From Zelonia costaricensis (taxonomy: Eukaryota > Euglenozoa > Kinetoplastea > Trypanosomatida > Trypanosomatidae): DNA of 64,000 bases. A program made the position numbers and the translations under genes. Positions 55,738 through 64,000 of the stretch are shown here, piece after piece (position 1 is the first letter of the stretch; each line of letters begins with the position of its first letter). A model generated the notes under the pieces. That model was not told the DNA's origin and made no database searches. It worked only from the letters and a program-made list of their open reading frames with translations. Where the stretch lies: the NCBI GenBank assembly GCA_030849075.1, contig JASAOO010003483.1, positions 1 through 64,000 of the forward strand. Direction: 5' to 3'.

Positions 55738-58700
55738 GGTACACGTCGCGAGAGAGAGGAAAGAGTGCTAGGCGGGGAGGCGCTACGCACCGGCGGAGCT
55801 GTTGTGTGTACCTTTCAGAGGTGCAGGAGTGGCGAGTGGTCACAGACGGAGCAGAAGCGCGCACCACGACACTGTCGGGGCCCACCACCTTCAACAAGAG
55901 AGCGGGGCCCGCCAAGGTGTAGGGGGGGGGGCAGCGACTCGGGTGCCGCTGCTGTGGAAGGGCACAGAGGAGGTAGGATGGTAAGAGTACATGGGGCTGA
56001 AGCAGCAAAGAGAACCCTCGTCACAGACAAGACGCGAGCCACCCGTGAGCCAGAAGCCTCCCTCAAGCAGCCCACGCAAGACCCGTCTCACTCGCACTGC
56101 GCACACTTCAGCGCTTCCGGAGGTGCGAAGAGAGTGGCGCAGCTGCACCCTTGCCGGTGGCCGCGAGCGCAGCTCGACTACCTCCGCCCAGTGTCACCAG
56201 CCCGACACCTTGCCTGTGGAGCTTCGATGTGAAGGCGGCACGTACCTCCACGAGGCGCTTGACGGAAGTGATGCGCATTACGCGGTGGCCTTCACATTGG
56301 GCAGCCATCTTGGCCAGCCACATCGCGCGGTACCCCACAGGCAGAGGACAGCAGCACGTGTGTGACCGCTACGCTGCGTCTTGAGCTTACGTGCACCACT
56401 GCGGCCCATCCATTCACAGCTTTTCCTATGTGCAATTGGTTTTCTGCGTTCTGCTCGCTGCTCGGCTTCGAAATAGGTTAGACATCCTCTTGGAAGTTCC
56501 TCTTCTGCCGCGCCGCACGCACACACACACACCCCTACCCCACCAGTTGACGGCACAAGCCGCCGCTTTCCTGATTCGGCGGTGTTTTCTTTCTCTACTC
56601 CAGCCTCGGCACCAGCGTACCTGGGCATGCCCCTGCCTCCCTCCCACCTTCTACCTCCTTGGCGCATCAGTGCCAGGCGCGCTGCCGTGCTTCGTAAAGA
56701 GTGCTGGTTTCGTTGTGGCCGTGCGCCCCCGCCCCCTCCCCCAACAGAGACACACACAGTAGCAGCGGGGAGCGCCTAAAGAGACGGCGGGGAAGTGACA
56801 AGCCCACGGGGCGCAGCAAAGAGCAGCTCAGATCTGCTCTGCGCAGCGGCACGCACCACTTGGTGGCGTGTCGAGTGCCGGAGCGTACGCAGCAGCTCGT
56901 GATGGAAGGAGGTCAGAAGGCACAAGAAAGAATTGAAGCCGGAGAAGGCGAGGCAGGCCGCTCGAAGTGCAATGTGGAGAAGCCGGTACGGGCGAGTGCC
57001 TCGGGGGTCTACAGCGGGGTGGGTGCGGGACAGAGAGAAGAGCGACGCGGTGGGCGAGGCAATGGGATGCGGGAATAGAGGATCGAGGTCAACGTGACCC
57101 GCCGTGCCAGCGCCAGCACTGGCACGGCGCACTCGGGGGGCAGATACAAATCGTACGTCGGACGACAGAGCACAGGAAATCAGAGAAGGTACCGTTGTCA
57201 ACGCTGCGGGTGCGCACCTCTAGCCAAGTCGAACGCAGTTGGAGAAGCGATGAAACAGAAACAGAAAACGACAAACCAAATGACGGGGACAAAACAGGCG
57301 ACTCGGAGAGGAACGGGGAGCGCGGAACGGAGAGTCAGAGAGGAGGCGAGAACGGCAGCAACAAAAGACCCGCGTGCCACATTCCATTCCACACGCGCGC
57401 ACGCCAACGAGCGGCTGTTGCAATGCCGTGCAAACACAAGAAAACTGATGGAACGACGAGTTGAAAGACCTCCCACGGCGCGGCTCGCAATAACCGCGCC
57501 GTTCCTTTCCCTCGTCGCGTCTTCGCGAACACGCAACAGCAACGCCATCAGAGGAGCCCCGTCACGGGGCCCCGCGGTGGCAGCGCGCCACCCTCTTCTT
57601 CTCCCCGCCGGCGGCATCGGAGCGCGGCCTCCCTGTCGCCGCAACAGATGCGGATCGAGTAGACAACGAAGGGAGGTCGCTGCCGGCTGGTGGAAGGAGA
57701 GAAGACAAAAGAACCAAACAGAAGCGCAGGCAAGCAAGGAACCAAGCGCGTCGGTGCATCGACGGCGGACCACGCGGAGAGAGGAGCAAACAGGCGATGG
57801 AAGTTGGGAGGCGCTCAAACACAAAACAGGGAGAAGGGGAGAAAGGCCCCCCCTCCTCACCGCCGGCACAGTGCCGGTGTGGAGCCTGTACATAGAAGTA
57901 CTGCGATGCTGCGCGTCAGCGGTGGTCACCCGGGGATGAAAGGGGCGGAGGGGCACAGGCGGGCGCGGCGGCAAACCAGGCGAAGACAAATTTCACCCGA
58001 AGCGAGAGTAGACAGAGCGCGGTGCGGTCAAATGGCGAAGGTTCGAGCCGCGACCCAAGAGTTCCCAACGCACACCGACACGCAAACACAAATACTCGTA
58101 TTTGGACACAAAAAAGAAGTGCCTCGCCGCTGGTGTCTTTGTTGCGTGCCGGCGCGGGTTATAGTGGCTGGGCACACGCGGGGGGGGGGGAGGCGACAGA
58201 GGCTGTGCGAGGAGAACGCAAAGAGGCGGGGAGGGGGCCTGTGTGGAAGCAGCACGTCTCGGGCCGCAGCTGTGTCGGGCGGGGGGGGAGGGGGATGTAG
58301 CGCATCCAAACAACACGGAAAAGAAAACACACAGAGGTCAGCCTGCGCACGCCAACCACTGCGACGGTGCCCGGGGGAAAGAACAGGAGAAGGGTCGAGG
58401 CGCCACCTCGCCGACCCGCCCAGCACGGCGGCTGTTTCGTCGCACAGGCTCCGCTGGAAGGGGAGGGGGGAGCCGGGGGAGGGCGCGACGAGGGGTTCGA
58501 GGCCGGGCCACAAGGACCAGTGTATACAGATGGCCACGCGAGCATCTCTTGTCACCCCCCTCCCCTTTCCCATCCCCTATTCCCGCTTCCCGTGCACTTT
58601 ACTCGACCGCCTCGGAGCCGCAAGGCTTGAAACACGCAGCGGGTGGGCATGACAGGTCCATTGCCTTTCTTCTCCCACAGCGAAAACGCACAAACACAAA

Positions 58701-58866
58701 CACGCACACGCACACAACCGCAACCGTGTCGACGGGAGCTGATGAACGTGGCCTGTCGAGAGCAGAACGGAGAAACACGGTGGAACGCGAATTAGGTACC
58801 GATGCGCGAGGAGGCACGATCGCGACCCCACGCGCTCAGTCCACTTTCTTCTCTCCCCCTCCCCGC
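55738..58866. other. 3.1-kb intergenic region with one possible small gene
   Basis: Spacer between the Plus3-phosphatase and the 124-aa protein. The only candidate gene is the Alba-like ORF at 56108-56323. The rest is purine-rich on the plus strand, especially 57270-57370 and 57660-57850, with G runs at 55921-55931, 58180-58190 and 58279-58294 and short CA tracts. Confidence 0.6.
56108..56323 (-). CDS. Possible short Alba-like protein (71 aa)
   Basis: The ATG at 56323 opens MWLAKMAAQCEGHRVMRITS. The following residues, VKRLVEVRAAFTSKLHRQGV then GLVTLGGGSRAALAATGK, resemble the Alba pattern: a first beta strand with Ser/Thr, an alpha helix ending in a small turn, then a strand and a Gly-x-x-Ala segment. 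The frame ends with LSSHLRKR. Alba proteins bind RNA or DNA; several exist in trypanosomatids. The ORF is shorter than usual (about 90-130 residues), the motif is short, and I have no alignment, so it may be a degenerate copy or chance. It could also extend past the ATG through another start or frame change. Confidence 0.35.
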   Translation of the reverse strand: MWLAKMAAQCEGHRVMRITSVKRLVEVRAAFTSKLHRQGVGLVTLGGGSRAALAATGKGAAAPLSSHLRKR

Positions 58867-60786
58867 TCACTGCGGCTTCTTCATGCGCACCACGAAGCCG
58901 GGTGCACTCTTCGACAGCGTGCGCGGCGAGACGGGGCCCTTCGCATCCCGCTGCACCTCCTGACGCTGCGGCTTCTTGATGGCCATGCGCATCTTTCCGT
59001 TGGACACAAAAATGCAGCCCGCACCGTTCTGGTGGCCGGCGTAGTCGGAGGTTGAGAAGATGGTGACAACACGCGCGTTGTCAGAGAGTCGGAGCCCGTC
59101 GGCCTTCTCCTGATGCGCGCGGAAGATGTACTGGTAGTTGTAACGCTCACAGAACATGTCGACGGCGCGGGAGCCGAAGGTCTTGATATCCGGCCCGCGG
59201 GGGTTGGGACCGAAGCCGTAGCGGTCCAGCTGCTGGTCCGGCGGGGCCGGGTCGGACCAGAGCAGGTCATTCACCATCATGCGCTGCGCCACGTTCGTTG
59301 GGTCGGCGCACTGCACAACGGGGATGCGAGGGAAGTTGGGGTCGGACAAGATCTCGAGCCGCTTGTCCTCGCCGCCCGAGTACTGCGGCAGCCCACCGTG
59401 GACGCAGAAGATCTTCTTGTCGATATCGGCGATCACCGGCAGGTACTGGAACACTTCGTTGACAGCGACCCACACGTCCATGCCGCGGTCGCGGCCGAAC
59501 TTGTCGAGGCACTGGTACTTGAAGGAGCTGTAGCCGTACACGTCCATGTCGCCGTTCACTTCCGGCGACTCGTGGTTGCCGCGCAGCAGCGTCACCTTGG
59601 TCGGGTTGATCACCTTCAGCGCAAAGAGGTACATGACGCACTCCAGCGAGAAGGCGCCACGGTCGACGTAGTCGCCGAGGAAGAGCAGGTTCTGCATCGT
59701 GTACTTGAGCATCACGTCGTCGAAGGCGATCACCTTCTCGAGGAAATAGCCCATATCGGCGAAGTTGCCGTGGATGTCGCCAAAGACGGTGATCGGGGAC
59801 TTGAGGTGCACAAAAAGCGGCTCCTTCGCCACGACCTCGCGGCACATGCCGCAGACGGAGATGACGAGCTTGCAGAAGTCCGGCAAGTTGTCGTACGTGA
59901 AGCTGTTGTGCGACGGGTTCGCCGCGCGACGGATCATGTCAATGAGCCGCGTCGGGTCCACCGGCGGCTGCGTCGGCGAGTTCATGTAGTTGCGCATGTC
60001 CTGCAGCTGCATCATCGTGCTGTGGCTCGCCACGGCCTCGTCGCCAACGCGCGAGCGCGTGTTGGGCGCGCAACCCGCACGCGGCGTGTCCGGCTCTGCC
60101 ACGCCCTTTGGGCCGACGGCGTTCTGGAAGAGGTCGATGATGGTGACGGTCTGCGGCAGGCTCACGTAGTCGTCCTCGCACAGCAGCACGTTCTGCGAGA
60201 AGACAAACTTCTCCGGCAGCTGCGGCGCGCCGGCGGTGGCCTGCTCGTCGCGGCGGCGGTCCTCGCGGCGCCGGCTGTGGAAGGCCGGCTCGGCGAGGAT
60301 GACGGCCTCCATCATGTGCATGCGCTCCTCCATGCGGTAGATGGTCGACGTAATCTCGGGCAGCAGGTCCGGCGACACCCGCGACAGCCACGAGTTGCAC
60401 TCCGCCGCCGACAGCTTCGCGTTACTTATGCAGTCGTAGTTGGTGTTGTTGCGGCCGGCGCGAATCTCATCCGTGGTGAGCAGGTCCAGCTCAACGGACC
60501 AGTCCGGCTTGAGGTTCTTGATGCGGCCCACCTTGTACAGTGCGCGGCCGTCGACAGAGTCCTCGACACGGCAGCGCACAAAGAAGCCCGAGACCATCGG
60601 GAACAGCTTCGCGCGGATCTTGTGGTGCCACTCGGACAGCTTCTCGCGGTTGATCGTGACGGCCTGGATCGTGTCGAGCGAGATGGACGACTCCGTGCGC
60701 AGCGCCACGGACGGGTGATGGCCGCCGGCGCCGGGCGTCTCGATCGGCGCCTGCTGCGGCGACGGGGGGACGTGCGGTGGGTCCAT
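58867..60786 (-). CDS. PPP-family Ser/Thr phosphatase with N-terminal Plus3-like domain (639 aa)
   Basis: The catalytic half (about residues 300-610) is a PP1-like metallophosphatase with all metal-binding motifs: GDIHG (336-340), GDYVDRG (371-377), GNHE (403-406), HGG (463-465) and the RAHQ block. The N-terminus (about 38-140) matches the Plus3 domain of the transcription elongation factor Rtf1 in order: VTINREKLSEW, then a strand GFFVRCRVEDS, YKVGRIKNL, and YDCISNAKLSAAECNSW, where Rtf1 has RxKLExW, GxFVRxxxG, YRVAEIxGV and FVSNxxFTxxEFxxW. Between the two is a helical, Arg/Gln-rich linker. Plus3 domains bind phosphorylated Spt5 or nucleic acid, so the protein may bring a phosphatase to transcribing RNA polymerase II. 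That function is inference. The start ATG is at 60786. Confidence 0.85.
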   Translation of the reverse strand: MDPPHVPPSPQQAPIETPGAGGHHPSVALRTESSISLDTIQAVTINREKLSEWHHKIRAKLFPMVSGFFVRCRVEDSVDGRALYKVGRIKNLKPDWSVELDLLTTDEIRAGRNNTNYDCISNAKLSAAECNSWLSRVSPDLLPEITSTIYRMEERMHMMEAVILAEPAFHSRRREDRRRDEQATAGAPQLPEKFVFSQNVLLCEDDYVSLPQTVTIIDLFQNAVGPKGVAEPDTPRAGCAPNTRSRVGDEAVASHSTMMQLQDMRNYMNSPTQPPVDPTRLIDMIRRAANPSHNSFTYDNLPDFCKLVISVCGMCREVVAKEPLFVHLKSPITVFGDIHGNFADMGYFLEKVIAFDDVMLKYTMQNLLFLGDYVDRGAFSLECVMYLFALKVINPTKVTLLRGNHESPEVNGDMDVYGYSSFKYQCLDKFGRDRGMDVWVAVNEVFQYLPVIADIDKKIFCVHGGLPQYSGGEDKRLEILSDPNFPRIPVVQCADPTNVAQRMMVNDLLWSDPAPPDQQLDRYGFGPNPRGPDIKTFGSRAVDMFCERYNYQYIFRAHQEKADGLRLSDNARVVTIFSTSDYAGHQNGAGCIFVSNGKMRMAIKKPQRQEVQRDAKGPVSPRTLSKSAPGFVVRMKKPQ

Positions 60787-61914
60787 GATTGAGCAACCGC
60801 TGGGAAGCGAAGGGGAATAAGGCAAAGGGGAAAAAAAAAGGGGACGAGGAGCGAGGAGTTGATCGGCGGTGCTGTGTGCAGAGGTGAAGACGTGCGCCCC
60901 GGAGAGTGGGGATGAACGAGAAGTGCTGTGGCGCCGAGGGCGGGCCCGATCGAATGGAGACACACAAGCGAGAAAAAAGGGGGGCGAAAGAAGAGCGGGC
61001 CGCTGCTAGGAGCAGGACGAAGGTGGACGGCACTGAGCTTGGGTTGTGGGTGTGTTGAGTGCTGTGTAACGGCAGCGTAGACGCCTCCGAGCTCTGGACG
61101 AGACGTGCGATGCGCGGGGAGGCAGGCGAGAGAGGAAAAAATCAAAGGGGGAGAAGGGAGCGGAAGTGGGTTCCTGTGCAGTGCGTGTGCGGAGCAGAAG
61201 GAGAAACGTGAGGCAGCGGGGAAGTAGTGCGAAGAAGAGGCATCCAAGTGGAACAAGGAAGGTAGTAGGCACTTGATGGGGGCATGTGATCACAAGACGA
61301 GAGACAGGGAGGGGGAGTTCAGCGCTGCGCCACCCCAAGCGCAGCGCGCTGTGCGCTGTGCGGGACACAGACGCACGTGGTGCCCGCGCGGCGGCGTGAC
61401 GTGGCGACACTGCCCTCGCTTCTCCGGTGCGAAAACAGAGCGCCGAACGACTCTGGGCAAATGTCCGTGGGCACCACATCACGTGGCGGGCAGGTGCTCC
61501 AAGAGCGCCTCCGTGAGGGAGCGCCCCATCTGGAGATTACTCCAGCGATTTGTGTGTCACATCCTTCACTCTTGTCTTTCCTCCACATTGGAGCCATTCA
61601 TCTGCTTTTCTGTAGGGGTGTGGCTGCGTGGTGGCGGGCAGTGAGACGGTGAAGAGCGCGGCCGATGATGACTTGACGACGTGCTACGAAGCAGAGAGGG
61701 GAAGAGGGTCGTGCAGGTGTGACACCTCTGCAATGCCAGACCTCCGAGAGAGGCTGGCGTTACCAGCCCGCCCAAGTCCTTGCCGCGCCGAGATCACATG
61801 TTGCAGGCTCTCCCGTTTCTTGCACGTCCACTTCACACGCACTCTCCTTCCTTCGAGCCCTTGACACTGTGCGTCGACGCCTTTGAACCGCTCTCCACTC
61901 GACGCAGCACGCGC
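60787..61914. other. Intergenic region
   Basis: Spacer between the NUDIX gene and the Plus3-phosphatase. It holds a very strong pyrimidine tract next to the phosphatase ATG (60802-60858). A minus-strand frame from the ATG at 61597 to 61319 gives 92 residues of ordinary composition without known relatives; it is not called a gene. Confidence 0.65.
60800..60858 (-). promoter_or_regulatory. Probable trans-splice acceptor of the Plus3-phosphatase gene
   Basis: The minus strand carries a pyrimidine tract of about 55 nt containing T9 (plus strand GGGGAAAAAAAAAGGGG at 60837-60853). It ends in AG at 60800-60801, only about 14 nt before the ATG at 60786. A short 5' UTR is implied, unless a weaker upstream site is used. 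Confidence 0.5.
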
Positions 61915-62454
61915 CTAGTACTTGGCAGATCCCGGCGTCTCGACCAGCAGGCCGTTTTTCTTCAAGAAGGCCCGAGCGAGACTGGGCGCCACCTCGCTGA
62001 CTGCCTTAAAAATGTGCGCCTTTTCCGGCAGCGACTTGCTCGTGAGCTCCCCGATGGGCATCCATGCCACTCGGCGAAACTCCTGCAGCGCGTGCAACTC
62101 CGGCGGTGGGATTAGCACCACCTTGGAGATGTTCTCCGATGGCGTGAAGAAGAGCAGAACGCGCTGCTTCTGGCCAACGTAGCCGTAGCGGCGCAGGTTG
62201 GCCTCGTTGGAGAGAGTGTACGCAAAGTTCATCGGGTCGCCATCCGGTGGCGGAATCTCCTGCACAAATGTCAGGTCCTCCGGCTTGAGCCCGATCTCCT
62301 CCTCGATTTCGCGGAACGCCGCGAGGGTGACGTCCACGTCGCGGGACTCGATGCCGCCCTGCACGCACTGGTAGTGCTCCGTCTTCATGCGCTGGCACCC
62401 GAGAAACTCAACCCTCTCGTTGAAGAGGAAGACGCAGACGTTGGGACGGTACAT
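61915..62454 (-). CDS. NUDIX hydrolase, RppH/Ap4A-hydrolase-like (179 aa)
   Basis: The ATG at 62454 starts MYRPNVCVFLFNERVEFLGC, matching the YRPNVG start of RppH and plant Ap4A hydrolases. The NUDIX box lies at about residues 33-56: QGGIESRDVDVTLAAFREIE then EEIGL. The metal-binding part REIEEEIG (Glu49, Glu52, Glu53) is intact, while the first part of the box has one extra residue and Asp in place of the usual Glu. The family removes pyrophosphate from dinucleoside polyphosphates or from RNA 5' ends; which applies here cannot be said. There is no import signal at this start. It is much shorter than the mitochondrial stability factor MERS1 as I remember it, so I do not use that name. Confidence 0.88.
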   Translation of the reverse strand: MYRPNVCVFLFNERVEFLGCQRMKTEHYQCVQGGIESRDVDVTLAAFREIEEEIGLKPEDLTFVQEIPPPDGDPMNFAYTLSNEANLRRYGYVGQKQRVLLFFTPSENISKVVLIPPPELHALQEFRRVAWMPIGELTSKSLPEKAHIFKAVSEVAPSLARAFLKKNGLLVETPGSAKY

Positions 62455-63043
62455 GGCTGCACAGCGAAACCGAACGGAGAAAGCGGTAGGGGGACGCGGA
62501 CAGGCCGATAGACAGATGAAGGGATGTGGAGGCCAGCAGCGCTGTAAAAAGCAGAGAAGTGGAGCTCTGCAAAGCTGCCCACGTGAGTGAAGTATACAGC
62601 GACGGGATCGCTTGGTTTCTTTCTGCGTGCACGGCGATATGATGCTCGTGGTTTCGTGTAGAAGTGTGTGTGTGGGGGGGGGGAAGGAAGGGAGTGTCTG
62701 GGTCTGTGTCAGTGTGTCAGCAGAACGGCGCTGCACGAGGCGACATACAGAAAAAAAAAAAAAGCAAGGGAAAGTGGGGAGCCGCTGAAGAACGAAAGCG
62801 CAGGCGGGGCACGGCTACGTTCTCATTTAGAGTTGCGGCACAAGGCAGAGCCAAAGCCACGCGCGGGGCAGCACCGGGAGGCTACCGCTGACACAGAGTA
62901 CACGTCAGCAGAGTACCGGTTCAAAAGCAATGCAAGAAGCAGGGAAAGGGGCTGATGCAGAAGAGGCAGCGACGAGCCTGGGAAACGTTGATGCAACTTT
63001 CAGCGTTGGGCAGGTGGCGTCGGCAGCACGGGAATACGCAAAA

Positions 63044-63045
<2 letters not shown>

Positions 63046-63078
<33 letters not shown>
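63046..63078. repeat. (TG)n microsatellite
   Basis: About 16 TG units on the plus strand, intergenic. Confidence 0.9.
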
Positions 63079-63080
<2 letters not shown>

Positions 63081-63109
63081 GTAGACGCAAAACTCAACCC
63101 CCCAAACCC

Positions 63110-63466
63110 TCATTCAAGGTGGCAGGTGAGAAATGCAAACCACCAAACACGCGCAAAGGGAGCAGGTGGAGTGGGTAGGCTGCACAGGCGTTCGGCGTCG
63201 TCACTAGCCGGCATCGAACAGGAAACCGCTTTCCCACATATCGGGTGCCGGCTTGACTTCCTGCCCCCGGGTACTCTCGAGCGCGCACCGCTCAGCAGCT
63301 TCTTACAAGGAGCGCCGGCGAGCACCGCTTTCCGCCGAAGACTCTGCCCGTTCGTGCGCACGGCGACGCCACATCTGCCCGAAGCGCCCGTACCGCACAC
63401 CCCCTTGCGAAACGGCTTGGCCGACGCTGTTGCTCCAGCAAGAGCCGCACCGGTGCACCGATCCAT
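63110..63466 (-). CDS. Possible small protein (118 aa), hypothetical
   Basis: The ATG at 63466 gives MDRCTGAALAGATASAKPFR, and the frame continues with Cys/Gly/Lys/Arg-rich soluble sequence (KAVLAGAPCKKLLSGARSR) to WWFAFLTCHLE. Composition is more protein-like than in other spacers, but GC-rich DNA easily gives frames of this length. No family is recognised. It may be a chance ORF in the RRP15 3' UTR. Confidence 0.22.
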   Translation of the reverse strand: MDRCTGAALAGATASAKPFRKGVCGTGASGRCGVAVRTNGQSLRRKAVLAGAPCKKLLSGARSRVPGGRKSSRHPICGKAVSCSMPASDDAERLCSLPTPPAPFARVWWFAFLTCHLE

Positions 63467-63818
63467 CGTTTCTTTAGGCACCCGCAGGCACACTGCTTTG
63501 ACCTTTTCTTGCTTCGTTACACGTTACGCATCTCACCAACCGCCAAGACGCATTAAACGAGTTTACTCCTCCAACGCAGTCTTCACCCCACAACCGTTTC
63601 CTTTCCACACCGCGCGTGTGCGCCTGGCGAGTACGACGCATGTACCCTGTGGCAACGCCGTGCGGAACCCAAATTGAACATAGCGGCTTCAGCAGGGACA
63701 GGCGTCAGGTGCGTAGCGGTTTGCCACCTAACAGAGCAGAGCCCAGGCTACGAGGCCAAAGGACGCAGGTACACACACACACACACACCCGTGAAAGTCT
63801 GTGCAGTAGGCCCAGGCA

Positions 63819-64000
63819 CTAGAACTGCTGCGGCTGCCGCAGCGCGGCGAGGAACGCCTCCTTCGACACGACTTGCTTCTTCTCCGTCACCTTGTCCGAC
63901 GTCATGCGCGTCTCCTCGCTGTCCACCGCCGCGCTCGCCTTCCGCGACTGCGCGAGCGAGTTGAAGAGCTGCACCACACCCATCGTCGCGATGGAGCGGA
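63819..64000 (-). CDS. RRP15: RRP15-like ribosomal RNA processing protein, C-terminal end only
   Basis: The frame enters from the right edge and stops with TAG at 63819-63821. It encodes about 60 residues: RSIATMGVVQLFNSLAQSRK, then an acidic part, then EKKQVVSKEAFLAALRQPQQ and F. This matches the C-terminus of the Rrp15 family, where ATRGVVQLFNAV is followed by VSKxxFxxxLR. Rrp15 is a nucleolar protein needed for pre-60S rRNA processing (27S and 5.8S/25S maturation). The N-terminal part, normally Lys-rich and acidic, lies outside the window. Sequence identity is inferred from these two motifs. Confidence 0.82.
   Translation of the reverse strand, partial: RSIATMGVVQLFNSLAQSRKASAAVDSEETRMTSDKVTEKKQVVSKEAFLAALRQPQQF

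Larger units (their letters stand above)
62455..63818. other. Intergenic region
   Basis: Spacer between RRP15 and the NUDIX gene. It contains an A run at 62752-62763, a (TG)n tract at 63046-63078, and one possible small ORF at 63110-63466. Nothing else is recognised. Confidence 0.65.

Noticed and set aside
59113..60792. Plus-strand open frame of about 559 codons
   Set aside because: Mirror of the Plus3-phosphatase gene; composition is Val/His/Arg-rich without domains.
61319..61597. 92-codon minus-strand frame from an ATG
   Set aside because: Plausible composition but no family resemblance or splice signal I could support, so it is noted only within the spacer.
61915..62454. Naming the NUDIX protein as mitochondrial MERS1
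   Set aside because: It lacks an import signal at the supported start and seems too short. Only the NUDIX/RppH-like class is supported.

Overview
The window looks like part of a trypanosomatid nuclear chromosome, closest in style to Leishmania and its relatives (Leptomonas, Crithidia, Porcisia, Endotrypanum). The DNA is GC-rich. Every recognisable gene is on the minus strand, no open frame is interrupted by an intron, and genes are 0.6 to 4.4 kb apart. The gaps are full of (CA)n/(TG)n microsatellites, long G runs, and tracts that are purine-rich on the plus strand, so pyrimidine-rich in the transcript, as trans-splicing requires. The window is best read as one polycistronic unit transcribed from right to left. 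From memory only, a branched-chain E2 gene and a nucleolar RNA helicase II gene lie close together on Leishmania chromosome 5; this needs a synteny check.

In transcription order, right to left: an RRP15 C-terminus cut by the window edge (63.8-64 kb); an RppH-like NUDIX protein (62 kb); a PPP-family phosphatase with an N-terminal Plus3-like domain (58.9-60.8 kb); a possible short Alba-like ORF (56.1 kb); a small probable mitochondrial protein and a TrmB-like probable mitochondrial protein (53.8-55.7 kb); a Ser/Thr kinase with a long activation segment (51.3 kb); a DDX21/Gu-type DEAD-box helicase with an RG-rich tail (47.6 kb); a leucine-rich-repeat protein (45.2 kb); two adjacent coiled-coil proteins (40-44.3 kb); branched-chain 2-oxoacid dehydrogenase E2 with two nearly identical lipoyl domains (37.1 kb); a Fip1-like protein that also carries a CCCH zinc finger (35.3 kb); the circularly permuted GTPase LSG1 (32 kb); a large protein with a long array of CxxC zinc modules (26.4 kb); a large dual-specificity phosphatase (19.3 kb); the Fe-S assembly factor NAR1 (13 kb); two PDZ membrane proteins that are paralogues, one with fifteen 13-residue repeats (6-11 kb); a small membrane protein (3.7 kb); and an ankyrin-repeat protein (1.8 kb). 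The leftmost 1.8 kb has no intact gene but shows short segments resembling an SRCR (scavenger receptor cysteine-rich) domain.

There is no operon logic in the bacterial sense. Some functions do recur: ribosome biogenesis (RRP15, DDX21-like helicase, LSG1), mRNA 3'-end processing (Fip1-like), Fe-S protein maturation (NAR1), mitochondrial metabolism and probable mitochondrial RNA-related proteins, and signalling enzymes (kinase, two phosphatases). The strongest items for follow-up are the Plus3-PPP architecture, the duplicated lipoyl domain, the Fip1+CCCH combination and the PDZ membrane pair. All start codons were checked as true ATG and chosen by where recognisable protein sequence begins; several frames stay open upstream of these ATGs.
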